From assembly GCA_903862415.1 (NCBI GenBank), contig CAIOYD010000037.1:17704-81703 (forward strand): 64,000 bases of DNA, in the 5' to 3' direction. Below the pieces are notes generated by a model. It had not been told where the DNA came from. It made no database searches and saw nothing but the letters and a program-made list of their open reading frames with translations. The position numbers and the translations under genes are program-made. Below are positions 47,330 to 55,669 of the stretch, one piece after another. Positions within the stretch are counted from its first letter, which is position 1, and each line of letters begins with the position of its first letter. This DNA is from an uncultured Oxalobacteraceae bacterium (GTDB lineage: Bacteria > Pseudomonadota > Gammaproteobacteria > Burkholderiales > Burkholderiaceae_D).

Positions 47330-47974
47330 ATGGCACGTCTTACCCGCCCCGAAAATCAGGCCCTGACCCGGGAACGCCTGCTGGCGACTGCGAAGTCGCT
47401 GTTTTTAAGTGATGGTTATCATCCCACATCGATCGAAAAAGTGGCCGATGCAGCAGGCTACTCCAAGGGGGCGGTCTACTCCAACTTTAGCAGCAAAGAC
47501 GAACTCTGCATGGCGGTGCTTGATTCCATCCGCCGGGACGAAACCGAAGTATTGCTGTCCGCCCTGGCACAGGTGCACACGCTGGAAAGCCGCATCGACG
47601 CATTGCAAACCTGGGCCGACCAGCGTATCGGTGACGGCCAGTGGACGTCGCTGGAACTGGAGTTTTCGGCACACGCCCGGCGGGACCCGGCGTTACGTGC
47701 AGTGCTGGCCAGACGCAACGCGGCCATGATGCGTGCCTGCGCCCATTTGATTGCACTCCAGATCGCCGAAATGCCCACCAAACCGGCCATGAGCGCCGAA
47801 GCGATTGCGTCTGCCACGGTGTCGCTGGCGATCGGGTTGGGGTTTCAGCGCAGCATCGATCCGAGCATTTCCATCAACAGCTTCATGCAGACCTATCGAA
47901 CGCTGTTGACGGGAAATCCTCAGAACAATAATCAGCAGACGCGCCAACGCCACACCATCGACCACACACCCTGA
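47330..47974 (+). CDS. TetR/AcrR-family transcriptional regulator
   Basis: A 214-residue repressor-type protein. The N-terminal helix-turn-helix spans about 10-55 with RERLLATAKSLFLSDGYHPTSIEKVADAAGYSKGAVYSNFSSKDELC. The C-terminal ligand domain is helical and variable. It is divergent from the SDR-sulfatase-monooxygenase operon and most likely represses it and itself through the palindrome between them, releasing on a pathway ligand. Confidence 0.9.
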   Translation: MARLTRPENQALTRERLLATAKSLFLSDGYHPTSIEKVADAAGYSKGAVYSNFSSKDELCMAVLDSIRRDETEVLLSALAQVHTLESRIDALQTWADQRIGDGQWTSLELEFSAHARRDPALRAVLARRNAAMMRACAHLIALQIAEMPTKPAMSAEAIASATVSLAIGLGFQRSIDPSISINSFMQTYRTLLTGNPQNNNQQTRQRHTIDHTP

Positions 47975-47978
47975 TGGT

Positions 47979-48887
47979 TCAGTCAGTTCGAGTCAGCGCT
48001 TGTCCGCGCGCCTTGTCCAATATGAATTCGATGAAAGTGGACGCAGCACGGGTATGGTGGCGGTTGGGCATGTAAAGCATGTACATCTGGGTACCGAAAA
48101 TGCTCAGCGTACAGTCGTCAAGCGCAGTTGCTACCTCGCCGCTGGCCAAGACGTCCTGCACCACATAGTCCGGAACCAAACCTACGCCAAGTCCGGCCAG
48201 GATAGCCTCCCTAAGGAAGAGAAAGTTCTCGGAAGTCAGCGTGGGTGATAAATAGACCTCATGACGCTCTCCCTTCAGATAGGCAGTCAGACGCAGCTGT
48301 CGTTTGATCACGCCGGATGTGATGATCGGCATCGAAGCCAGGTCAGAAAGTTGCGCAGGAAGTCCGTGGGACAAGATGTAGTCGCGCGAAGCACAGGCCA
48401 CATAGCGCACAGGCCCCAAGTCGCGTGCCACAAGGTTGTCGGGTGGGTCGGACATTACCCGCACAGCGATGTCGACTTCTTCGCGCAGCAGATCAACCAC
48501 GCGATTTTCAAACACCAGATCCAACACGATGCCTGGATAGGTGCGCTTGAAGTCGATCAACCATGGCGACATCACCAACTGCCCATAGCCGCTCGGCACA
48601 CTTAAACGCAAGCGTCCATGCAAGCTTTGTCCCAGTCCCGCAACAGATTCCCGGGCGGCTTCCAACTCGCCGCGGATCTTGCGACCATGCTCGTAAAGCT
48701 GCAGTCCGATTTCGGTGGGCTCGATGCGCCGGGTGGTGCGCCGTACCAATTGTTGTCCCACTGAACGCTCGAACCGGTTGAGGTGATAACTGACATTGGC
48801 GCGGCTCATCTTGAGGCGGCGCGCAGCCTCGCTCAGGTTTCCGGCATCCAGAATTTCAACTAACATTGCCAGGGAATGCAGCTCCAT
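47979..48887 (-). CDS. LysR-family transcriptional regulator
   Basis: A 302-residue regulator with N-terminal winged helix (LVEILDAGNLSEAARRLKMSRANVSYHLNRFERSVGQQLVRRTTRR) and a co-inducer domain from GRLRLSVPSGYGQLVMSPWL. It ends 4 bases after the TetR stop (convergent) and is divergent from the beta-oxidation-like operon starting near 49016. TTGACA (48918-48923) and TGTCAA (48946-48951) form a 6-bp inverted repeat in the shared intergenic DNA and could be its site. Confidence 0.88.
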   Translation of the reverse strand: MELHSLAMLVEILDAGNLSEAARRLKMSRANVSYHLNRFERSVGQQLVRRTTRRIEPTEIGLQLYEHGRKIRGELEAARESVAGLGQSLHGRLRLSVPSGYGQLVMSPWLIDFKRTYPGIVLDLVFENRVVDLLREEVDIAVRVMSDPPDNLVARDLGPVRYVACASRDYILSHGLPAQLSDLASMPIITSGVIKRQLRLTAYLKGERHEVYLSPTLTSENFLFLREAILAGLGVGLVPDYVVQDVLASGEVATALDDCTLSIFGTQMYMLYMPNRHHTRAASTFIEFILDKARGQALTRTD

Positions 48888-49015
48888 AGGAAAGTATGTC
48901 CTATTGTAAAGTTATATTTGACAGTGTGTAAAAGTTTAATGGGATTGTCAATAAAAATATCTGGACGCATAATTCAATAACTACGAGCAATATTCCTTTA
49001 CGCCAAGGTTAAAGA

Positions 49016-49538
49016 ATGAACAATCACGACAATACGATCGCCGTCGGACCCGGGCACAGCCTGTCCATGCAAGGCATGGACAGGCTGCAACCTGCGGGTC
49101 TGATTCACGCCTTCTTTGCCGAAAGCGAGGTGCTCAAGTCGCCTGAAACACAATCCGCCAAAGCGCGTCAACTTGATCTGGTTGGCGTGGTCGGTGGTGG
49201 CACTATGGGTGCAGGCATCGCCGTTTCCATGTTGGACGCAGGATTGAATGTGATCATGATTGAGCGTATCTGGCGGCAATGATAACGAAGGTGCTAAAGT
49301 GGTAGCTGAAGGCATTGCCTTGCGCCCCCTGGATGTCGATGTGACGCTGGTGCACGGCTATGGTTTTCCGCGTTATCTTGGCGGCCCGATGAAATATGCC
49401 GACATGATTGGCCTGCAACGAATTCTCGACGACATCCTCGGGTTCGCACAGGAAGATCCGTTGTTCTGGAAGCCTGCAGCGTTGCTCATCAAGCTGGTTG
49501 CAGAAGACCGCGATTTCGACTGCCTCAACCGGCAATAA
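49016..49538 (+). pseudogene. Remnant of a FadB/FadJ-type 3-hydroxyacyl-CoA dehydrogenase
   Basis: Two pieces in different frames. The first (49016-49282) contains a linker-like IHAFFAESEVLK and the NAD-binding start VGVVGGGTMGAGIAVSMLDAGLNVIMIER, then soon stops. The second (frame of 49260-49538) is the C-terminal domain, with NEGAKVVAEGIALRPLDVDVTLVHGYGFPRYLGGPMKYAD and DPLFWKPAALLIKLVAE. About 300 residues that normally separate these parts are missing, as is the N-terminal enoyl-CoA hydratase domain. It leads the thiolase operon, so the intact ancestor probably supplied hydration and dehydrogenation steps. Those steps must now come from elsewhere or are lost. Confidence 0.83.
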
Positions 49539-49556
49539 TTTTAAAGGAAATAAACC

Positions 49557-50738
49557 ATGCGTGAAGCCGTCATCGTATCCACCGCCCGTACGCCCCTGAC
49601 CAAGTCACATCGCGGTGAATTTAACATCACCCCCGGCCCGACCCTGGCATCGTTTGCGGTCAAGGCGGCTGTCGAGCGCGCCGGCATTGATCCCGGCTTG
49701 ATTGAAGACGCCATCCTCGGCTGCGGCTATCCGGAAGGAACGACCGGCCGCAATGTGGCGCGTCAGGCCATCATCCGCAGCGGCCTGCCCCTCTGCATCG
49801 CCGGCACCACCGTCAATCGCTTTTGCGCATCCGGTTTGCAAGCCATTGCGATGGCCGCAGGTCGCATCATAGTGGATGGCGCGCCAGCCATGATTGCCGG
49901 CGGCGTGGAAAGCATCTCATCGATCCGCACCCGTGAAGATGGTGACACTGGCATGGACCCGTGGATCATCGAGCATAAGCCGGCGCTTTACTTGTCGATG
50001 ATAGAAACCGCCGACATCGTGGCAGCGCGCTACAGCATCAGCCGGGAAGCGCAAGACCGCTTCTCGGTGGACAGTCAGCGCAAGACGGCCCAAGCCCAGC
50101 AGGCAGGCCGGTTTCTCGATGAGATAGTCCCGGTGACGACCACCATGGCTATAAGCAATAAAGAAACGAAAGCAGTCACCAGGCAAGAAGTCACCGTGGA
50201 CAAAGATACCTGCAATCGCCCAGGTACCACCTATGAATCCCTCGCCAAACTCGCCCCCGTGCGCGCACCGGACCAGTTCATCACGGCGGGTAATTCGTCC
50301 CAACTATCAGATGGCGCGTCAGCCTGCGTGTTGATGGAAGCGGTGCAGGCGCAACGGATGGGACTGCAACCGCTGGGCGCATTTCGTGGTCTGGCCGTGG
50401 CTGGTTGCGAACCGGATGAAATGGGCATAGGCCCGGTGTTCGCCGTCCCCAAACTGCTGGCGCGCCACGGTTTAAAAATGGATGACATCGGTCTGTGGGA
50501 ACTCAACGAGGCCTTTGCATCGCAGTCCATCTATTGCCAGCAACGGCTTGGTATTCCCGAAGAACGCCTCAACGTCAACGGCGGCGCAGTGTCGATCGGG
50601 CACCCGTTTGGCATGACCGGGGCGCGACTGGTGGGGCACGTGTTACTGGAAGGTCGACGTCGTCGCATCAAATACGCCATCGTGACCATGTGCATCGCCG
50701 GTGGCATGGGTGCCGCTGGTCTGTTTGAAATATACTGA
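49557..50738 (+). CDS. Acetyl-CoA acyltransferase (thiolase)
   Basis: A 393-residue thiolase. Nucleophile Cys90 lies in VNRFCASGLQAIAMAAGRI. The catalytic His is in GGAVSIGHPFGMTGARLVGHVLLE, and the second Cys in TMCIAGGMGAAGLFEIY. The NEAFASQ motif is also present. It would cleave a 3-ketoacyl-CoA, ending one round of beta-oxidation. It lies 18 bases after the dehydrogenase remnant and 9 bases before the first acyl-CoA dehydrogenase. Confidence 0.94.
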   Translation: MREAVIVSTARTPLTKSHRGEFNITPGPTLASFAVKAAVERAGIDPGLIEDAILGCGYPEGTTGRNVARQAIIRSGLPLCIAGTTVNRFCASGLQAIAMAAGRIIVDGAPAMIAGGVESISSIRTREDGDTGMDPWIIEHKPALYLSMIETADIVAARYSISREAQDRFSVDSQRKTAQAQQAGRFLDEIVPVTTTMAISNKETKAVTRQEVTVDKDTCNRPGTTYESLAKLAPVRAPDQFITAGNSSQLSDGASACVLMEAVQAQRMGLQPLGAFRGLAVAGCEPDEMGIGPVFAVPKLLARHGLKMDDIGLWELNEAFASQSIYCQQRLGIPEERLNVNGGAVSIGHPFGMTGARLVGHVLLEGRRRRIKYAIVTMCIAGGMGAAGLFEIY

Positions 50739-50747
50739 GGATTGAAA

Positions 50748-51944
50748 ATGGATCTGAATTTTACGCCTGAAGAACAGTCGTTTCGCAATGAGGTACGACG
50801 CTTTTTGGCCGACAAGGCGCCCACGCGCCTGACCGACAAGGTTCGCAACGGGCTACGCCTGAGCAAGGCTGACATGGAACAATGGCATGCCATTCTCAAC
50901 GCGCAAGGCTGGCTGGGCAACCACTGGCCGCGCCACTATGGCGGCGCCGGGTGGAGCGCAGTACAGAAATTCATCTTCGATCACGAATGCGCGCTGGCTT
51001 GCACGCCCCGCATTGTTCCTTTCGGCATCAGCATGCTGGCTCCTGTGCTCATCAAATACGGTAACGAGGCGCAGAGACAGCACTGGCTGCCGCGCATCCT
51101 CAATGGTCAGGACTGGTGGTGTCAGGGCTTTTCCGAGCCGGGAGCAGGATCCGATCTGGCGGCAGTCACCACGACAGCCATTCGGCAGGGTGACCACTAC
51201 CTCGTCAATGGACAAAAGACCTGGACCACGCTGGCGCAATTCGCCAACATGGTATTTTGTCTGGTGCGCACCAATCGCGAAGCCAGAAAGCAGGAAGGTA
51301 TTAGTTTTCTGCTCATCGACATGAACACGCCCGGCGTCGAAGTGCGCCCCATCATGACGCTCGACGGTGAACTTGAAATCAACGAAGTCTTCTTCACCGA
51401 CGTCAAGGTACCTGTCGCCAATCTGGTTGGTGAAGAAAACAAGGGGTGGGATTGCGCCAAATATCTGCTGACCTATGAACGTACCAACATTGGCGGCGTA
51501 GGGCTCTCGATGGCGGCCATGGAGCGCCTCAGACAGGTTGCCGGCAGGGTAAGCAAGAATGGCAAACCGCTGGCGCAAGATCCATTGTTTGCGGCACGCA
51601 TGGCCAGAGTCGAAATCGACCTCGAGAACATGAAGACCACCAATCTGCGCGTGATCGCTGCCGTGGCCGGTGGAGGCGCGCCTGGCGCGGAAAGCTCGAT
51701 GCTCAAGATCAAGGGCACTGAAATCCGCCAGGAGCTGACATCGCTGATGCGCCGTGCGATGGGGCCTTATGCACAGCCCTACATTCACGCTGCGCTCGAC
51801 GAAGGGTATACCGGCGACGTCTTGGGTCAGCCAGAGTCGGCGTATGCGGCGGCGCAGTACTTCAATAATCGCAAGCTGTCGATATTTGGCGGCTCCAATG
51901 AAATCCAAAAGAACATCATCTCCAAGATGATTCTGAAATTGTGA
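50748..51944 (+). CDS. Acyl-CoA dehydrogenase, possible catalytic-type subunit of a heteromeric pair
   Basis: A 398-residue flavoprotein-family protein. N-terminal domain text LNFTPEEQSFRNEVRRFLADKAP, the middle-domain WWCQGFSEPGAGSDLAAVTTTA and the end LSIFGGSNEIQKNIISKMILKL are typical. The YEGT-type glutamate is replaced by FGG, so the base may instead be the Glu in ARVEIDLENMK. The RxQFG flavin-contact motif is missing, whereas the next protein has it. The start at 50748 (ATG) was preferred to a TTG at 50742. The next acyl-CoA dehydrogenase gene begins 10 bases after the stop. Confidence 0.9.
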   Translation: MDLNFTPEEQSFRNEVRRFLADKAPTRLTDKVRNGLRLSKADMEQWHAILNAQGWLGNHWPRHYGGAGWSAVQKFIFDHECALACTPRIVPFGISMLAPVLIKYGNEAQRQHWLPRILNGQDWWCQGFSEPGAGSDLAAVTTTAIRQGDHYLVNGQKTWTTLAQFANMVFCLVRTNREARKQEGISFLLIDMNTPGVEVRPIMTLDGELEINEVFFTDVKVPVANLVGEENKGWDCAKYLLTYERTNIGGVGLSMAAMERLRQVAGRVSKNGKPLAQDPLFAARMARVEIDLENMKTTNLRVIAAVAGGGAPGAESSMLKIKGTEIRQELTSLMRRAMGPYAQPYIHAALDEGYTGDVLGQPESAYAAAQYFNNRKLSIFGGSNEIQKNIISKMILKL

Positions 51945-51954
51945 GGCCAGGACC

Positions 51955-53112
51955 ATGAATTTTGCACACACCGAGGAACGCCGCATGCTGGCCGATTCCC
52001 TGAACCGCTATGTGGCGAAGCAATATGATGTTGAGACTCGTGAGACTATTTGCCAATCGGCGCAAGGGTTCAGCAGCACACAATGGGAGCAGTTTGCGCA
52101 ATTGGGTGCGATCGGCGCTTTGTTCAGCGAAGCGGACGGTGGCTATGGCGGCGCAGGCTTTGATATCGCCGTAGTGTTCGAAGCGCTCGGGCGCGGCCTG
52201 GTAGCAGAACCATTCCTGCCCAGCGCCATTTTGGCTGGCAGTGCCATTACCTTTGCCGGAAGTGAGTCGCAAAAAAACGTATTATTACCGGATATGATCG
52301 AAGGACGCACCGTCGCCACACTGGCTCATACAGAACCGGATTCGCATTACCAACTGGCGCATGTGCAGACACTCGCCAGCCGTGTGCCCGACGGCTGGGT
52401 TCTCAATGGCAGCAAGGCTGCCGTACCACTGGGCGATCAGGCGCAGTGGCTAGTCGTGTCGGCGCGCACCGCCGGTGAGACGAATGATGAGCAAGGCATC
52501 TCGCTATTCATCGTGTCCGCCAACACAGCGGGCGTCACCATGCGCGGTTACCGGACGATCGATGGAAGCCGCGCGGCAGAGGTCCGGTTTGATGGGGTCA
52601 AATTGCCGACCTCCCAACTGCTGGGAGCAGAAGGCCAGGGTATATACCCACTGGAACATGCCATCGGACGGGGGCTGCTTGCGCTTTGCGCCGAAGCATT
52701 GGGCGCAATGGAAGTAGCCAGGCAATTCACCATCGACTATCTGCAAACGCGCAAACAATTTGGTGTCCCGATTGGCGGCTTTCAGGCATTGCAGCATCGC
52801 ATGGCTACCTTGCTGCTGGAAATTGAGCAAGCCCGTTCAGCCGTGATTAACGCTGCAGCCGCGCTGGAGTCGGATCGTGTCACGCGTGAACGCGCCCTCT
52901 CTGCCGCTAAATACAGCATCGGCCGCATCGGCACGCTGGTCGCTGAAGAATGCATTCAGCTGCATGGCGGCATAGGCATGACGTGGGAATTGCCGCTCAC
53001 CCACTATGCCAAACGCCTGATCATGATCGATCACCAATTGGGTGACGAGGATTACCACCTGGCGCGCTATATTGCATTGGGCATGAGTAATTCTTTACAA
53101 TTAGTGCCGTAG
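51955..53112 (+). CDS. Acyl-CoA dehydrogenase, possible partner subunit of a heteromeric pair
   Basis: A 385-residue acyl-CoA dehydrogenase-family protein. The flavin-contact segment TRKQFGVPIGGFQALQHRMA is present, and HGGIGMTWELPLTHYAKRLIMID near the C-terminus is typical of partner subunits in alpha2beta2 enzymes. The usual N-terminal-middle-domain GSDL loop is replaced by AHTEPDSHYQL. It lies 10 bases after the first dehydrogenase gene, so joint function is likely. Such pairs act on bulky acyl-CoAs, for example steroid side chains in actinobacteria. Confidence 0.88.
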   Translation: MNFAHTEERRMLADSLNRYVAKQYDVETRETICQSAQGFSSTQWEQFAQLGAIGALFSEADGGYGGAGFDIAVVFEALGRGLVAEPFLPSAILAGSAITFAGSESQKNVLLPDMIEGRTVATLAHTEPDSHYQLAHVQTLASRVPDGWVLNGSKAAVPLGDQAQWLVVSARTAGETNDEQGISLFIVSANTAGVTMRGYRTIDGSRAAEVRFDGVKLPTSQLLGAEGQGIYPLEHAIGRGLLALCAEALGAMEVARQFTIDYLQTRKQFGVPIGGFQALQHRMATLLLEIEQARSAVINAAAALESDRVTRERALSAAKYSIGRIGTLVAEECIQLHGGIGMTWELPLTHYAKRLIMIDHQLGDEDYHLARYIALGMSNSLQLVP

Positions 53113-53155
53113 CGGTGCGATGTTCAACGTTTAACGAATCCAGAAAAGGTAATCC

Positions 53156-54277
53156 ATGTCTGAAACCAAATACCAACGCGCCAAGGCAGTGCTCTGCCGC
53201 GAAATCAACAAGCCGGTCGTCGTGGAAGAAATCGACGTTGAACTGCCGCGTCATGGCGAAGTCATGATCAAGCTGGCGGCCTGCGGCATCTGCCACAGCG
53301 ACCTGTCGGCAACCAATGGCACCATCCCCTTCCCTCCTCCGGTCGTGCTCGGTCATGAAGGTGCCGGCGTCATCGTGGCAGTCGGTTCCGGCGTGACTGA
53401 ATATGCTGTGGGCGATCACGTGCTGAGTTCGTTCGTCAGTATGTGCGGCAAGTGTCGCTACTGCCAGACAGGCCGTCCGCAACTGTGTGATCAGGCAGGA
53501 AAAGCCGCCATCTCGCTGCCAGACGGCACACTGCGCACGCGCGACCTCGCGGGCAACCCACTCAATATATTTTCAGGTTGTGGCGTCATGGCCGAATACG
53601 CGACGTTACACGTCGATAACGTGGTTAAAATTGCTGCTGATGTGCCACTCGACCGGGCCGCCTTGATCGGCTGCGGCGTCATGACTGGCTTTGGCGCTGT
53701 CACGAATACGGCCAAAGTGGAACCGGGTTCGATTGCCGTCGTGTTCGGCTGTGGCGGCGTCGGACTCAACGCTATCCAGGGTTGTGCGATTGCGGGTGCT
53801 GCCATGATAGTCGCGGTCGATACGTCCGACGCCAAGCTGGACATGGCGCGCACGTTCGGCGCCACACACACGGTTAACGCCACAGCAGAAGAAAATCTGG
53901 TCAAAACCGTGCGCAAATTAACAGGCGGCGGCAGCGACTATGCATTTGAGTGCGTGGGAATGGGCGAGATCGTTGCGCAGGCATATGGCGTTCTGCGCAA
54001 GGGTGGCAAAGCAGTTGTCGTCGGCGTGGCGGGACCAAAGGACATGACATCAATTCGTACCGCCAGCCTCACCTTTGAAGAGAAAACGATAACCGGGAGT
54101 TACTTCGGTTCAGCCCGTCCGCGTGAAGACTTTCCACGCCTGATCAGCCTCTATCGTGCCAAACGATTAAAGCTCGATGAATTGATCACGCGAACCTATA
54201 CCATCGAAGAAGCACCGCAGGCATTTGCAGACCTTGCAGCCGGACGCAACGCGCGCGGTGTGATTATTTTTGATTAA
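53156..54277 (+). CDS. Zinc-dependent alcohol dehydrogenase (MDR superfamily, class III-like)
   Basis: A 373-residue oxidoreductase. Catalytic zinc ligands include Cys43 in CGICHSDLSATNG and the GHEGAGVI histidine. The structural zinc site is MCGKCRYCQTGRPQLC. The NAD-binding loop is FGCGGVGLNAIQG, and GGKAVVVGVAGP follows. It resembles NAD/mycothiol- or long-chain-alcohol dehydrogenases used in catabolism. It ends the thiolase operon and could oxidise a primary alcohol that feeds the acyl-CoA steps. Confidence 0.93.
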   Translation: MSETKYQRAKAVLCREINKPVVVEEIDVELPRHGEVMIKLAACGICHSDLSATNGTIPFPPPVVLGHEGAGVIVAVGSGVTEYAVGDHVLSSFVSMCGKCRYCQTGRPQLCDQAGKAAISLPDGTLRTRDLAGNPLNIFSGCGVMAEYATLHVDNVVKIAADVPLDRAALIGCGVMTGFGAVTNTAKVEPGSIAVVFGCGGVGLNAIQGCAIAGAAMIVAVDTSDAKLDMARTFGATHTVNATAEENLVKTVRKLTGGGSDYAFECVGMGEIVAQAYGVLRKGGKAVVVGVAGPKDMTSIRTASLTFEEKTITGSYFGSARPREDFPRLISLYRAKRLKLDELITRTYTIEEAPQAFADLAAGRNARGVIIFD

Positions 54278-54330
54278 TCCATGTTCGGTGATGCCAGAAC
54301 ATCACTGCTGACGGGGAATCTCCAGGGACA

Positions 54331-54379
54331 GGTCTGACACGATGATATTCATTGTGTTTCAATGTCAGTATGTCAGACC
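54331..54379. terminator. Stem-loop after the alcohol dehydrogenase gene
   Basis: GGTCTGACA and TGTCAGACC are perfect 9-bp arms around a 31-base loop that can pair further through TGACA/TGTCA. It lies between the convergent alcohol dehydrogenase and DUF4242 genes, as a terminator would; no strong T tract. Confidence 0.45.
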
Positions 54380-54395
54380 GTAACCTGCTGCCCTC

Positions 54396-54668
54396 CTACT
54401 CCGCCGAAGTTGGGTCAATAATTGTTTTTACTTCAGAAACCTTATTCGCTGGAAACCCACCTTTACGAGCGTGCTCTCTGATTAATTCTTCATTAGGAGC
54501 GATATAAACACAATAAATTTTGTCATCAGTAACATAACTCTCAACCCATTGAATTGCAGGACCAAGTTCACGTAACACACTACAGGACTTGCCTGAAATC
54601 CCTTGCAAATCACCGTCAGATAATTTTCCAGCACCTGGGATTTCACGTTCAATCACATATTTTGGCAT
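54396..54668 (-). CDS. DUF4242-family small protein
   Basis: A 90-residue protein beginning MPKYVIEREIPGAGKLSDGDLQGIS, the usual DUF4242 start. The segment IQWVESYVTDDKIYCVYIAPNEELIREHARKGGFPANKV is the family core, a ferredoxin-like fold. One Streptomyces relative binds nickel, but this member's function is unknown. It has a good ribosome-binding site (AAGGAG) and is probably a single-gene unit converging on the alcohol dehydrogenase operon. Confidence 0.88.
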   Translation of the reverse strand: MPKYVIEREIPGAGKLSDGDLQGISGKSCSVLRELGPAIQWVESYVTDDKIYCVYIAPNEELIREHARKGGFPANKVSEVKTIIDPTSAE

Positions 54669-54969
54669 TTTTATCTCCTTGTTAAGGTTGCGGGAAATGC
54701 TGCCGCGGGTCGATGCAACCGGGACGACTCGAAGCTGAAAATTTGTTCACCTTAGATTTACCTGAACGATACATCGACTGACCGCAATAATTTATTGGTG
54801 AGTGAAAATTTAAATGAGTCCAATTGGAAATTGTGGATAATTTCCAACAAGTCATTGATTTTAATTGCATTTAATTAGAACGATCAGATCGACGGTTGGA
54901 CAGGTCGGTTGAATCCGCCGCTGATTTCTGCCCTGTTACCCGGAATTCCGTCAGGCTTTTTTGTTTGAA
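54669..54969. other. 301-base gap with no gene recognised
   Basis: AT-rich interval between two minus-strand genes. It contains a perfect 9-bp inverted repeat, TTGGAAATT-GTGGAT-AATTTCCAA (54824-54847), and 8-bp arms CGCTGATT/AATCAGCG (54919-54975) that run into the preceding gene's stop. A 62-codon frame at 54682-54870 has no protein-like features. The interval should hold the DUF4242 promoter and a terminator. Confidence 0.55.
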
Positions 54970-55440
54970 TCAGCGACCGTTTTCGTACATCTTGTAGATG
55001 TAATTTAATAACAATTTTGCAGGGACATCTTTATTGTCCAATGCGGCTTTGGACATCGTCCCGATTTTTGTGGTGAAGCCGTTTTTGGTTTCCCATCCTT
55101 CAAATCGCCAAGATGTCGTTGTCGAGCCAATATAGGTGGCGCTCAGGCATGCGGCTACTTGTTCTTTTGACGAAGTCTGCAAGATGCCGAGAGTCGCCGT
55201 ATCGATCTTGCCCGTGCTTTTCAGTTCGCGGATGGTTTGCGCCTGCAATATAAGTCCTTCCTGGGTTACGACACAGACCCGGAAATTGCGCACACAATTC
55301 GAAAAATCGAATTGACTATAGATGGCTTTGGAGTTCATTTTATCCATCAGCTCATACTCATGCCCGACACAGGGCATTTCCTACGCATGGGCGGCACAGA
55401 ATATAAACAAAAAAATCAACGAAATTGGCTTCACGTTCAT
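54970..55440 (-). pseudogene. Small secreted protein gene interrupted by an in-frame amber codon at the signal-peptide end
   Basis: From an ATG at 55440 (with GAGAAAAG before it) the frame encodes a clean 19-residue signal peptide, MNVKPISLIFLFIFCAAHA, then TAG at 55383-55381, then continues open as E-MPCVGHEYELMDKMNSK to 54970. The stop sits exactly where signal peptidase would cut. The 135-residue remainder has four cysteines (PCVG, SNCV, RVCVV, AACLS), suggesting disulfides and export. I do not recognise a family. Options are a decayed gene, a strain-specific change or sequencing error, amber suppression, or restart at the ATG two codons after the TAG, which would give an unexported protein. 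Confidence 0.62.
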
Positions 55441-55669
55441 GCTTTTCTCGATCGAAAAATGTTCCAATTTGATATTTTTTCAGAGGTTATAGGACTTGCA
55501 ATTGATTGTCAATGCACTATTGAATACAGTGTCACTTTTTTGTCGTTTGAACATATTCCTTCAATTAACACTTGCAACAAGGTAACTAAATGCTATGATT
55601 TCATGGTGTTCTGCTATCTACTGAACGCCATTGATTGTCTGCACCTATCCATCGACCCAGAGACCGCCC

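Noticed and set aside
50853..51986. 377-codon frame antisense to the first acyl-CoA dehydrogenase
   Set aside because: No family motifs; the plus-strand dehydrogenase is unambiguous.
54682..54870. 62-codon minus-strand frame in the 301-base gap
   Set aside because: No ribosome-binding site, low-complexity composition and no recognisable motif.
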